NCBI RefSeq assembly: GCF_027941955.1 | Contig: NZ_CP115960.1 | Location: forward strand, 2,728,001 to 2,792,000 | Source: Sphingomonas sp. 7/4-4 | Lineage (GTDB): Bacteria; Pseudomonadota; Alphaproteobacteria; Sphingomonadales; Sphingomonadaceae | Length of the DNA: 64,000 nt | Direction: 5' to 3' | In this document: positions 47,380 to 57,109 of the stretch, one piece after another | Layout: the number at the start of each line of letters is the position of its first letter | How positions within the stretch are numbered: the first letter of the stretch is position 1 | Notes under the pieces: model-generated | What the model was told of the DNA's origin: nothing | What the model saw: the letters and a program-made list of their open reading frames with translations, nothing else | Database searches by the model: none | Program-made: the position numbers and the translations under genes

Positions 47380-48969
47380 ATGAACATCAAGCTTCGTACT
47401 GCGCTTTCGTTCGGCGCCGCGCTCGTGCTCGTTCCCGCCACTGCCCATGCGCAGGCCTCCGCCGGGCTGAAGGCGGAGGCGGCCGCCAGCGTCGACGCCA
47501 AGGCCAAATTGGTCCAGGAAATGGTGGATTCGGTGTTCAGCTTCGCCGAGCCCGGCTTTCAGGAGTTCAAGACCTCCGAATATCTGACCGGCATTCTCGA
47601 GAAGAACGGGTTCAAGATCACCCGCGGCGTGGCCGGCATTCCCACGGCATGGACGGCGACCTGGGGCGAAGGCGGTCCGCTGATCGCGTTGGGCAGCGAC
47701 ATCGACGGCCTGCTCGGCCTCTCGCAAACGCCCGGCCTGCCCTATCTCAAGCCGCAGGTGCCCGGCGCGCCCGGGCATGGCGAGGGGCATAATTCGGGCA
47801 TGCCGCTGATCGTCGCGGCGGCGCTCTCGGCCAAGGAAGTGATGATCAAGCACGGCATCAAAGGCCGGCTGATGCTCTGGCCCGGCGTCGCCGAGGAACT
47901 GCTCGCCACCAAGGCCTATTATGTCCGCGCCGGCCTGTTCAAGGACGTCGACGCATCGATCTTCACGCATGTCGGATCGGGCTTCGGCACCGGCTGGGGC
48001 GACATGGGCAATAACGGGATGGTCTCGGTCGAATACAACTTCAAGGGCAAGACCTCGCATGCCGCGGGCGCGCCCTGGGCGGGACGCAGCGCGCTCGACG
48101 GCGTCGAGCTGATGGACATCGCGTGGAACATGCGGCGCGAGCACCTGCCGCTCACGCAGCGCTCGCATTACGTGATCACCAATGGCGGCGGCCAGCCGAA
48201 CATCGTGCCGGGCGACGCGACCGTCTGGTATTATTTCCGCGAACAGAAGTTCGACACGATCCGCGAGCTCTACGAGACCGGCAACACGATCTCCGAGGCC
48301 GCGGCCAAGGCGACGGGAACCAGCGTGACGCACCGCGTGCTCGGCTATGCCGCGCCCAATTACGGCAACCGCCCGCTCGCCGAGGCAGCGCAGAAGAATA
48401 TCGAGCTGGTCGGCATGCCGAAATGGACCAGCGACGACCAGGCCTTCGCCAAGGCCGCGCAGACCGCGAACGGCCTCAAGCTGAAGCCGCTCGAGGCGAC
48501 CGTCGGCAAGATCTCCACTCCCGATTCGCGCGGTGAATCGATGGGCGGCGGCTCGGACGATATCGGCGACATCATGTGGACGGTGCCGACCATCACCATC
48601 CGCTTTCCGTCCAATATCCCCAGCATGATCGGCCACAACGTCACCGCGGCGATCGCGATGGCGACTCCGATCGCGCACAAGGGCGCGGTGGCGGGTGCCA
48701 AGGCGGTGGCGATGACCGTGCTCGATCTCGCCACCACGCCCAAGCTGATCGCCGAGGCCAAGACCTATTTCACCGACGTCCAGACCAAGGAGGTGAAATA
48801 CGATCCGGCACTGACCGCCGAGGACAAGCCTGCGATCTGGCTCAACGAGAAGCTCATGAAGGAGATGCGGCCGGAGATGGAGAAATATTACTACGATCCC
48901 GCCAAATATCCGACCTATCTCGAACAGCTCGGCATCAAATACCCGACGCTGACGACCACCGCGCCTTGA
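47380..48969 (+). CDS. Exported M20 family amidohydrolase (aminobenzoyl-glutamate-hydrolase type)
   Basis: 529 residues with signal peptide (FGAALVLVPATAHAQ). M20 dinuclear-metal motifs: LGSDIDGL, APGHGEGHNSGM and WPGVAEELLATK (catalytic and metal glutamates). A dimerisation domain (SVEYNFKGKTSHAAGAPW) and a C-terminal PSMIGHNV histidine follow. The sequence style resembles AbgB, which cleaves p-aminobenzoyl-glutamate, but this protein is exported. It is coupled to the TBDT, so it likely hydrolyses an amide just after outer-membrane import. Confidence 0.9.
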   Translation: MNIKLRTALSFGAALVLVPATAHAQASAGLKAEAAASVDAKAKLVQEMVDSVFSFAEPGFQEFKTSEYLTGILEKNGFKITRGVAGIPTAWTATWGEGGPLIALGSDIDGLLGLSQTPGLPYLKPQVPGAPGHGEGHNSGMPLIVAAALSAKEVMIKHGIKGRLMLWPGVAEELLATKAYYVRAGLFKDVDASIFTHVGSGFGTGWGDMGNNGMVSVEYNFKGKTSHAAGAPWAGRSALDGVELMDIAWNMRREHLPLTQRSHYVITNGGGQPNIVPGDATVWYYFREQKFDTIRELYETGNTISEAAAKATGTSVTHRVLGYAAPNYGNRPLAEAAQKNIELVGMPKWTSDDQAFAKAAQTANGLKLKPLEATVGKISTPDSRGESMGGGSDDIGDIMWTVPTITIRFPSNIPSMIGHNVTAAIAMATPIAHKGAVAGAKAVAMTVLDLATTPKLIAEAKTYFTDVQTKEVKYDPALTAEDKPAIWLNEKLMKEMRPEMEKYYYDPAKYPTYLEQLGIKYPTLTTTAP

Positions 48970-48995
48970 TCGTTCCATAGCGCCCGTCTCTTGAT

Positions 48996-49038
48996 GCTGG
49001 CCGCCGAGGAGCATGATGCTTCACCTTCGGCGGCCAGC
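48996..49038 (+). terminator. Strong hairpin after the amidohydrolase gene
   Basis: A 12-bp perfect stem (GCTGGCCGCCGA, 48996-49007, with TCGGCGGCCAGC, 49027-49038) encloses a 19-nt loop that contains the further palindrome AGCATGATGCT. It starts 27 bp after the stop. The size and place fit a terminator. Confidence 0.65.
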
Positions 49039-49159
49039 GGATGCGTGTCCCGCGCTCCGATCCGCACGAAACAGGGAACGGGACCACGGGGCCCGTCTTC
49101 AAGATGCAATCTTGCGGGGGCAGGTCGATGCTTCGAAGCCCGCTTACCCGCAGGACGCG

Positions 49160-50329
49160 ATGTACCTTATTCTTCCTCTCCTGCTCGCTTCCGCCAACGT
49201 GGCACCGGTCCAGCTGGCCAGCCCTGCCGCGATTGCCGGCCTGCCGCGCACGCAGAATGGCGGCACCTGGGATTCCGGTCATGTGCAGGGCATCGCCGTC
49301 GACGTGCAGGGCGGCTACATCTATTATTCCTTCACCAACCTCCTCGCGAAATATGATTTCAGCGGGAAGCTCGTCGGCACGCTGGTCGGCTGGACGGGAC
49401 ATCTCGGCGATCTCGACTTCAACCCCGCCGACGGGAAGCTCTACGGCTCGCTCGAATATAAGAAGGACAAGGCCTTCTATATCGCCGTGATCGACGTGCG
49501 CGGGCTCGACCGGATCGGCGTCGAGGCGAGCCGGACCGCGATCTTCCGCACGGTCTATCTGCCCGAAGTCGCCCGGGACTATTCGGCGGACCTTGATGGC
49601 GACGGCAAATTCGACGGCGACGTCGCCGCGACGCCCGATCATCGCTACGGATGTTCCGGCATAGACGGCGTGGCGTTCGGTCCGGCATTCGGACGCAGCG
49701 ACGGCAAACGCTATCTGACTGTCGCCTATGGCATCTACGGCAACACCGGCCGGGCCGACAACGACCACCAGGTGCTGCTCCAGTACGACGTGGCCGATTG
49801 GGGCCGCTACGCCAGCCCGCTCACCGAGGCGGCTCCGCATCGCCGCGGCCCCGCCACGGCGCGCGGCAAATATTTCGTCCGCACCGGCAATACGCAATAC
49901 GGCGTGCAGAACCTCTCTTATGACGAGACGCTGCAGCGCTGGTTCCTCGGCGTCTATCCGGGGAAGAAGCCGTCCTTCCCCAATTACCTGCTGTTCGCCG
50001 TCGACGCGCGCGAAAAGCCCGTGCGCGCCGATCTCGTCGGAGTGCCGGGACCCGGCGGCAAAGGCTGGGAGCAGGGCATGCTGCTCGGCCTCGCCCAGGA
50101 CGGGCTCAAGGACCCGGCCACCGGAATCCGCGGATGGAACCAGAAGGCCGATGTCGGCTCGCAGCCCGTCGGCCAGGGGCTGTTCTACTTCTCCGTCAAT
50201 TCCGGCGGCAAGGGACGGCAGAGCGCCGATCTCACGCTGATGCGCTGGACCGGCAACCCGGAAAAGCCGTTCGTGCCGATGACGGCGGAAGAGCGGCAAC
50301 GGCCGGCAAGGGCTCCGGCCGGCCGTTGA
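49160..50329 (+). CDS. Exported beta-propeller-like protein, function unknown
   Basis: 389 residues with a short hydrophobic N-terminus (MYLILPLLLASANVAP). Repeated blade-like strands (GIAVDVQGGYIYYSFTNLL, LGDLDFNPADGKLYGSLEY, FYIAVIDVRGLD, GVQNLSYDETLQRWFLGVY) suggest a beta-propeller. DLDGDGKFDGD looks like a calcium loop. I do not recognise the family. It precedes the sigma factor by 126 bp and could share the regulon of the FecIR-receptor-PhoD group, but a hairpin overlaps its stop. No frameshift. Confidence 0.7.
   Translation: MYLILPLLLASANVAPVQLASPAAIAGLPRTQNGGTWDSGHVQGIAVDVQGGYIYYSFTNLLAKYDFSGKLVGTLVGWTGHLGDLDFNPADGKLYGSLEYKKDKAFYIAVIDVRGLDRIGVEASRTAIFRTVYLPEVARDYSADLDGDGKFDGDVAATPDHRYGCSGIDGVAFGPAFGRSDGKRYLTVAYGIYGNTGRADNDHQVLLQYDVADWGRYASPLTEAAPHRRGPATARGKYFVRTGNTQYGVQNLSYDETLQRWFLGVYPGKKPSFPNYLLFAVDAREKPVRADLVGVPGPGGKGWEQGMLLGLAQDGLKDPATGIRGWNQKADVGSQPVGQGLFYFSVNSGGKGRQSADLTLMRWTGNPEKPFVPMTAEERQRPARAPAGR
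50297..50328 (+). terminator. Terminator-like hairpin overlapping the stop codon
   Basis: Arms 50297-50307 and 50318-50328 (CAACGGCCGGC and its complement) form an 11-bp stem with a 10-nt loop, with the TGA at 50327-50329 within the right side. It separates the propeller gene from the sigma factor gene. Confidence 0.55.
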
Positions 50330-50455
50330 GCGGGCGCGTCCGAAGCCTGAGTGTCACAATCGCGGGCTAGGCATCGTCTCGAATCAAGCGGTGCCGTCCG
50401 GTCGTCCTGGCCGGGTGCTCCGCAAGCGGACGAACGTCCGGTCAGCGGGTCAGGA

Positions 50456-51058
50456 ATGAACGGCACCGACAGGGAAAGAGCACGCTGGCTGCTGCGCAAT
50501 ATCCTGCCACACGAGCCTGCGCTTCGCGGCTGGCTGGTCCGGCGCCCGTTGCCCGGCCTCGATGCCGACGACATCATCCAGGAAGCCTATACCATCCTCG
50601 CCGAGCTCGAGACCGTCGACACCATATATTATCCGCGGGCCTATCTGTTCCAGGTCGCGCGATCGGTCATCACTCGCCATGTCCGCCGCACGCGGATCGT
50701 CCCGATCCACGCAGTCGACGATCTCGAACGATTCGACCCTCCCGACGATGCGGCCTCGCCCGAACAGCATGCGATCGACCGGGACGAATTGCGCCAGCTC
50801 GCCCGCGCGATCGCGGCGATGCCGGCCAAGACGCGTGAGGCTTTCATCCTTCGCCGCGTCGAAGGCTTGCCACAGCGCGAGATCGCGGCGCAGATGGGCA
50901 TATCGGAGAATACGGTCGAAACGCATATTTCACGAGGCATCCGATTCTTGATTGATTGGTTCGGGCGTGGCGGAAAGGCATCGTCCCAAACCTCTAGGCA
51001 GATGGAACCGGAGATTGCCGCGTTAGATGGCCGAGCGAGAAACCAGTCGAGACATTGA
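50456..51058 (+). CDS. ECF sigma factor, FecI type
   Basis: 200 residues with sigma-70 region 2 (GLDADDIIQEAYTILAELE, YYPRAYLFQVARSVI) and region 4 (MPAKTREAFILRRVEGLPQREIAAQMGISENTV). It has no transmembrane part. It overlaps the FecR gene by 32 bp, as in iron-starvation ECF systems, and with the STN-receptor downstream forms a cell-surface signalling unit: ligand at the receptor, FecR across the membrane, sigma activation. ATG 50456 is chosen with AGGA in front. Confidence 0.92.
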   Translation: MNGTDRERARWLLRNILPHEPALRGWLVRRPLPGLDADDIIQEAYTILAELETVDTIYYPRAYLFQVARSVITRHVRRTRIVPIHAVDDLERFDPPDDAASPEQHAIDRDELRQLARAIAAMPAKTREAFILRRVEGLPQREIAAQMGISENTVETHISRGIRFLIDWFGRGGKASSQTSRQMEPEIAALDGRARNQSRH

Positions 51059-52008
51059 TCAGGCGGCGTCCGAATGGACGGCGCGGCTGGATCGTGGGCC
51101 GCTGACCCCGGGACAAGACGAAGCATTCCAGGCCTGGCTGCAGGGCGATCCCCGCAGAAAGGGCGCGCTGCTGCGCGCGCAGGCGCTGTCGATGAGGAGC
51201 GAGTCCGCGCAGGCGCTCGGGCCGGATTTCGATCCCGCCGCGTTCGAGGAGCCCCGGCAGTCGCCCCCGGGCATCTCCCGCCGCAAGACTTTGATCTGGG
51301 CGGGCGGGGCAGTGGCTGCGACCACTCTGGTGGCGCTGGGGCTGAACATCCCTCCGGCGGGGGCAGTGATCAGCACCGGGCGCGGCGAGATCTCGTCTGG
51401 TGCCGCTCAAGGACGGCTCGACCGTGCTGCTGAACACCGCGAGCCGCATCCGGATCAAGGAGGATGCGGAAGCGCGCCGCGTCACGTTGCTCGAGGGCGA
51501 AGCCTATTTCTCGGTGGCGCGCGATCCGCGGCCCTTCACCGTCGAAGTCGACGGACGCCGGCTGCGAACGACGCAGGCGGGGTTCCGCGTCCGCAAGCTC
51601 GGCGGAAGCCCCGTCGACGTGCTGGTGGATCGGGGCCGGGTCGACCTTGCGGCGCCGAACCAGGCCGATGTGGCGCTCGGCGCCAACACACGGCTGCTGC
51701 TGTCCGACGATCGGTCCGAGCAGCCGCAATTGATCGCGCCGGAGATCGTCTCGCGCGAGCTTTCTTGGCGCGAGGGGAAGCTGGCTTTCGAGGGCGAAAC
51801 GCTGAGCCAAGCGGCGGAAACCTTCGCGCGCTACAGCGACATCCGCATCCAGATCCGCGATCCCGAGCTCGCGCGCGAACCGGTGACCGGACTGTTCGCC
51901 GCCAACGATCCCGTCGGGTTCAGCCGTGCCATTGCACGCGTATTCGATGCCACGCTCGAACAGCAGGGCGACGAGGTCGTCCTCGCCCGCAATGGTGCAG
52001 CGCATTAA
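51027..52008 (+). CDS. FecR-type anti-sigma/sigma regulator (frameshift)
   Basis: The N-terminal cytoplasmic DUF4880 part (IDQAASEWTARLDRG, FQAWLQGDPRRKGALLRAQ) is followed by a membrane segment (TLIWAGGAVAATTLVALGL) and the periplasmic FecR domain (VPLKDGSTVLLNTASRI, VTLLEGEAYFSVARDPRPFTVEV). A C-terminal STN-contacting part (LSWREGKLAFEGETLSQAAE) ends it. The frame shifts near 51393-51396 (two bases missing in a CG step, or one extra). It overlaps the sigma gene. Confidence 0.9.
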
Positions 52009-52016
52009 AAATTTCT

Positions 52017-52034
52017 GGTTCCGATAGCGGAACC
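52017..52034 (+). terminator. Short hairpin between fecR and receptor
   Basis: GGTTCCG-ATAG-CGGAACC, a 7-bp stem with a 4-nt loop, starts 9 bp after the fecR stop in an A/T-rich stretch. It may be an attenuator or RNA-processing site between regulator and receptor. Confidence 0.4.
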
Positions 52035-52098
52035 GGCCGGCTGACGGCTCTCAATCCCGAACGTCGCGACCAACGCGATGCCATTGGGGGTCGGCCAA

Positions 52099-55000
52099 AT
52101 GCATTCTCGTCATTTCCTCCGCTGCGGAGCTGCCGTCGTCGCGCTTGCGATCGCTGCGCCTGCCGCTGCGCAGGAGCGCATCTTCGATATTCCGGCGCAG
52201 CCGGCGGTTCGCGCCATTCCGGAACTCGCCCGCCAGGCGCAGGTGCAGATCGTCGCGCCGGCGCGCGACCTGCAGGGAATTTCGACGCCGGCGGTCAAAG
52301 GCCGGATGGACGTCCGCACGGCGCTTCGCCGCCTGATCGCCGGCACGCCGCTGCGGATCGATACCGACGACGGCCAGATCATCACGCTGCGATCCTCGAC
52401 GGGCGCATCGACCGCGGGACAGGTGCAGAGCGCCGGCACCGGCAGTGTGCGCGGCCGTGTCTTCAACACCGCGACCGGCGAATATGTCCGCAACGCCGAG
52501 GTCCGTGTCGAAGGCACGACGATCGGCGCGCTTTCCGATGACGATGGCGATTTTCGGCTGACGGGCGTGCCCGCAGGCGAAATGACCGTCGTGGTGCGAT
52601 ATACCGGCCTGCAGGAGGCACGTGCCGTCGCCAATGTCGTCGCCGGCGAGGTCGCCATGCTCGACGTCCAGCTGCAGGCATTCTCCGACACGGCTAGCGT
52701 GGCGGACGACAATGAACTGGTGGTCACTGCGATCCGTTCGGGCCAGGCCAGCGCGATCATGGAGCGCCGCGCCGCGCCGAACGCCAAGAACGTCGTCGCC
52801 GCCGACAATTTCGGCGCGCTCACCATGGGCGATGTCGGCGAGTTCATGAAGAACATGCCGGGCATTTCGCTCGACTATACCGAGGTGGACGCCACCGCGG
52901 TGCGCATTGGCGGGCTCGACCCCAAATATTCGACCTTCACCACCGACGGCGCCCGCATGGCGACCGCAACCTCGAACAACAATAACGGCCGCCAGAATTC
53001 GTTCGAGCAGATGTCGATCACCGGCGTGGATTCGATCGAGCTCAACAACACGCTCACCGCGAGCATGGATGCCGACTCCCCAGGCGGCAATATCAACCTG
53101 CGCAGCAAATACGCCTTCCAGCGCAAGGGCCGGCTGCTGCGTTTCCAGCTGGGCGGCGTCGGGACCTCGGATTCAGGCCTGTCCTCGGCCTATTTCCCGG
53201 ACGACAAGAAGCATGCGCGGATCTATCCCTCGGCGCAGATCGGTTACGCCGACGTCTTCCTCGACGGCACGCTCGGCGTGGCGTTCAACGCCAGCTACAA
53301 CGCCAATTACGTCCAGCAGGACCGTATCCAGACCGACTGGTCGTATCTCGCGAACGGCCGGGTGATTCCCTATCAGGTGATGTGGCGCCCGGGCCCGAAA
53401 TTCACCCACCGCGAGGCCGCCAACCTCAGCGTCGACTATAAGGCGAGCGACAAGCTCACCCTGTCGTTGCGCAGCAACTATTCGTTCTACGACGTCGAAT
53501 ATTTCAACCAGTACACCTTCCTGATATTCGGCACGACGACGTCGACGCGCGCCACTGCGGATTCCACGCCGACCCATATCGTGGTCAATCCCAACGGAAC
53601 GACCGCCACCCGGCTGCACACCCAATATTCGCACCGTTATGCCGGCACCCCGGCATGGCTGGTCGCGCCCAAGATCGAGTATAAGGACGACAGCTTCGAG
53701 GCGGTGCTGCGCGGCAGCTATTCGAGCTCCGAGTTCAACTTCCGAGACAATAGCAAGGGCTTCTTCCAGCGCACCGACAGCTGGCTGACCCGGATCGGCT
53801 TCACGATGGACCGCCCCTCGGTAGATTCCAACGAATGGACGCTGACCCAGACCGCGGGCCGCCCCTGGGGCGATCCCGCGAACTTCAACCGCGACGACGA
53901 TATCGGCAACAATATCCGCACGTCCGAATCCAATGCCGTGAACGAGATGTACGGCGGCAATCTGGACCTGAAGAAGAAGTTCGACGTCGCCGGCGTGCCG
54001 TTCACGCTGCTGGGCGGCGGGGGCTGCGTCGCAACGACTGGCGCACCAATGAAGGGTCGTTCAACCAGTTCCAATATGTCGGCCCCACCGGCGACCTGAC
54101 CCAGCGCGCGCCCGAAGCGGTGATCCCGTGGACGCAGAACTACCAGTTCCAGATGCTCGGCTTCGATGCCGGCAACATGAACGCACAGAACTGGCGCGCC
54201 GACAGCAATTACGCGACCTACGATATCTTCAAGGCGCATCCGGAATATTTCGTGCCCGACACCGTCGGCAATCTGAAGCGCGACCTCGACAACAACAAGC
54301 GCGTCACGGAAGACGTCTTCGCCGGCTATTTCGAGGTTCAGGCGCGCACGGGCCGGGCGCGGTTCGATCTCGGGCTGCGCTACGAGAAGACCAAGACCGG
54401 CGCGAAGGTCGCCAATATCCGCCCGGTCAAGGACGTCACTGCGGCCGGCCTGTCGGTCAGCACGGTCGAGGGCCTGCTCTACCAGTATAACGGCGGCAGC
54501 TATTCGACGCGGCACGGCGAATATGACGACTGGTTCCTGAGCGGCGGGATCAAATACGATTTCACCGACAATCTCGTCGGCCAGTTCGCCTACAGCCAAT
54601 CGATCCTCCGGCCGGATTACGGTAATCTCGGCGGCGTCGTATCGGTCAATGACGACACCCAGATCGTCAACGTGCCCAACACGCTGCTCAAGCCCGAGCA
54701 TTCGACCAAATATTTCGCCGGCCTCCAATATTTCCTCGAGCCCTCCGGCGTGGTCGGCGTCTCTTATTACCGGCTCGACATCAAGGACATGCAGGTCACC
54801 GGCATCACCGTCGATCCCGAGGATGTCGGCTATAGTTCGGGCGACTATCCCGGCTACATCTTCCGCAGCGCGCAGAACGCGCCGGGGATCAGCACCAACG
54901 AAGGGGTGATCTTCGAATATGACCAGCAGTTCAGCTTCCTGCCCGGCGCGCTCAAGGGCTTCGGCATGCGCGCCTCGCTGACGATGATCGACCCCGATGG

Positions 55001-55340
55001 CGAGCGGGTGAACATGCCCAAAAAGGCGGCGAACTGGGGCTTCCGTTACAGCTATAGCGGGTTCGACCTCCAGCTCACCGGCAACTGGCAGGACAAATAC
55101 CGCACCAGCGCGCTGAGCAACACGTCCACCACCGCGAACAACGGCATCCTCTACCACGCCCCGCGCGAGCTGTGGAACCTCAGCGCCAGCTACAAGATCG
55201 ACAAGAATTTCGAAGTGATGCTGGCGGGGCGCAACATCTTCAACGCGCCGGACGTGATCTATTCGAACGTCCCCGGCCGGGTGCAGCAATACACGATCTA
55301 CGGCTCGATGTGGAACCTCGGGATCAAGGGCACTTTCTGA
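52099..55340 (+). CDS. STN-domain TonB-dependent transducer receptor (frameshift)
   Basis: 1080 residues after repair. The signal peptide ends at APAAAQ. An STN domain (residues about 25-100: FDIPAQPAVRAIPELARQAQ, VRTALRRLIAGTPLRI) signals to FecR. A carboxypeptidase-regulatory-like beta domain follows (SVRGRVFNTATGEYVRNAEV), then TonB box region, plug (GDVGEFMKNMPGISLDYTEV) and barrel ending SMWNLGIKGTF with terminal F. One G is missing in the run at 54019-54023 (expected GGGLRRNDWRTNEGSF). Its stop overlaps the PhoD start, so the ligand may be a phosphoester or its complex. Confidence 0.93.
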
Positions 55341-56971
55341 TGGCACTCAATATCGATCGTCGCAGCCTGATCGTCGGCGCGGGTCTCGGCCTTGGCGCGC
55401 TCGTACTGCCCGCCGGCCGGGGCCTCGCGCAGCAGCTCCTCGCCTCGAAAGGCTTCACGCACAATGTGGCGAGCGGCGAGCCCGGCCCGGATTCGATGCT
55501 GCTATGGACGCGCTACGTGCCGGCAGCGGGCGACAATGCGATCCGGCTCGATGCCGAGGTCGCGCTCGATCCGGACTTCACCAGGCCAGTATCGGGCGGC
55601 AGCGTGCAAACCGGTCCGTGGCGCGACTGGACCGCGAAGATCACCGTGGACGGGCTGAAGCCGGGAACCCTCTATTGGTACCGCTTCGTCGCACCGGACG
55701 GCAGCAAGTCTCCGGTCGGGCGCACCAAGACGCTGCCGGTGGGCGATGCCGGCCGCTTCGGGCTGGGCGTGTTCTCGTGCTCGAACCTGCCCTACGGCTG
55801 GTTCAATGCCTATGGCCATGCCGCCGCGCGGTCCGATCTCGACCTCTGGCTCCATGTCGGCGATTACCTCTACGAATATGGCACGCCGGCAGCGACCGAC
55901 GTACGGGTGCTGAACGATCGGGCACTCGCACCGGAACATGAGATCCTCGCCATCGCCGATTACCGCATGCGCTACGCCTGTTACCGCGCGGACCCCGATC
56001 TCCAGCGGCTGCACCAGATGGCGCCGATGGTGGCGTTCTGGGACGATCACGAATCGAGCAACGACAGCTGGGAAGGCGGCGCGCAGAACCACCAGCCGGC
56101 GAAGGAGGGCGACTGGAACCTGCGCCGCGCCGCCGCGATGCAAGTCTATCGCGAATGGATGCCGGTCTCGGACGAGCCGTGGAAGGCCTATCCGATCGGG
56201 ACGCTCGCCACGCTATACCGGACCGAATCCCGCCTGCTCGCGCGCACAAGGCAGGCCGATATCGGCGCTACGTTCAACGCGGCCGATCCCGATGCCGCGC
56301 TCAAGACGTTCCGCGACGGGATCTGGCACGATCCCTCGGCGACGATGCTCGGCTCGACACAGGAAAGCTGGCTGGCGCATGCACTGAAGGCCAATGCGCG
56401 CTCTACTGCCTGGCAGCTGGTCGGCATGGGGACGATACTCGGGCGGACGGTGATGCCGCAGGAAGCGGTGAGCTGGCTTCGTCCCGATGCCACCGAGAAG
56501 AGTGTGGCGAGCTTCCGGAACAATGCGCGCGCAGCGAAGCTCGGCCTGCCGATGTGGATGGATCGCTGGGACGGCTATCCCGCGGCGCGTTCGCGATTGC
56601 TCAAGGCCGCGCAGGCGGCGGATGCGGATCTGGTGATGCTCTCCGGCGACAGCCACAATGCCTGGGCTTATGCGCTGGTCGAGGACGGCCGGCCGGCCGG
56701 CGTCGAGTTCGCCGGCCACGCCGTCACCTCTCAGGGAATGGAAGGCAGCATGGCCGCCGATCCCGCAATCGTCGCCCGCGGCTTCATCGCCGCCAATCCC
56801 GAGCTCAAATGGGCGGACACCAGCCGGCGCGGCTATATGATGCTCGAAGTCACGCCCGAGCGCGTCACCGGCGAGTGGCTGTTCCTGCAGACGATCAAGG
56901 CGAGAAACACGGCCATGGCGGGCACGCACCGGATGCACGTCCGACGCGGGCGGAGAGTCTTTGCGGACTGA
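55340..56971 (+). CDS. phoD: PhoD-type alkaline phosphatase/phosphodiesterase
   Basis: 543 residues. A Tat-type signal (DRRSLIVGAGLGLGALVLP) exports the folded enzyme. A PhoD_N beta domain (FTHNVASGEPGPDSMLLWTR) is followed by the metallophosphatase domain: FSCSN, LHVGDYLYEYG, AFWDDHESSND, MLSGDSHNAWAY and EFAGHAVTSQG carry the Ca/Fe ligands known for PhoD. The ATG overlaps the receptor TGA by one base, so synthesis is coupled. It would release phosphate from organic esters in the periplasm. Confidence 0.93.
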   Translation: MALNIDRRSLIVGAGLGLGALVLPAGRGLAQQLLASKGFTHNVASGEPGPDSMLLWTRYVPAAGDNAIRLDAEVALDPDFTRPVSGGSVQTGPWRDWTAKITVDGLKPGTLYWYRFVAPDGSKSPVGRTKTLPVGDAGRFGLGVFSCSNLPYGWFNAYGHAAARSDLDLWLHVGDYLYEYGTPAATDVRVLNDRALAPEHEILAIADYRMRYACYRADPDLQRLHQMAPMVAFWDDHESSNDSWEGGAQNHQPAKEGDWNLRRAAAMQVYREWMPVSDEPWKAYPIGTLATLYRTESRLLARTRQADIGATFNAADPDAALKTFRDGIWHDPSATMLGSTQESWLAHALKANARSTAWQLVGMGTILGRTVMPQEAVSWLRPDATEKSVASFRNNARAAKLGLPMWMDRWDGYPAARSRLLKAAQAADADLVMLSGDSHNAWAYALVEDGRPAGVEFAGHAVTSQGMEGSMAADPAIVARGFIAANPELKWADTSRRGYMMLEVTPERVTGEWLFLQTIKARNTAMAGTHRMHVRRGRRVFAD

Positions 56972-57109
56972 GTCGCGGCAATCTTTGCCATGGGCCTGGC
57001 GGCAACGCGACGCCGGCGATTTTCGGGCGCCGGAGACCAATCCGCCAGGTGCCTCGGGCTTCAGCAACGCTCATTTCGCGCCAAAGGCCGCCTTTGCGCC
57101 GTCACGCGC

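Noticed and set aside
46117..49014. A 965-codon antisense frame opposite the TBDT and M20 genes
   Set aside because: Same mirror effect; composition is Arg/His/Gly-rich, with no motif, and both sense genes have clear domains and signal peptides.
53718..55346. A 542-codon antisense frame opposite the STN receptor
   Set aside because: Shadow of the barrel-coding region; no start signal, no recognisable domain.
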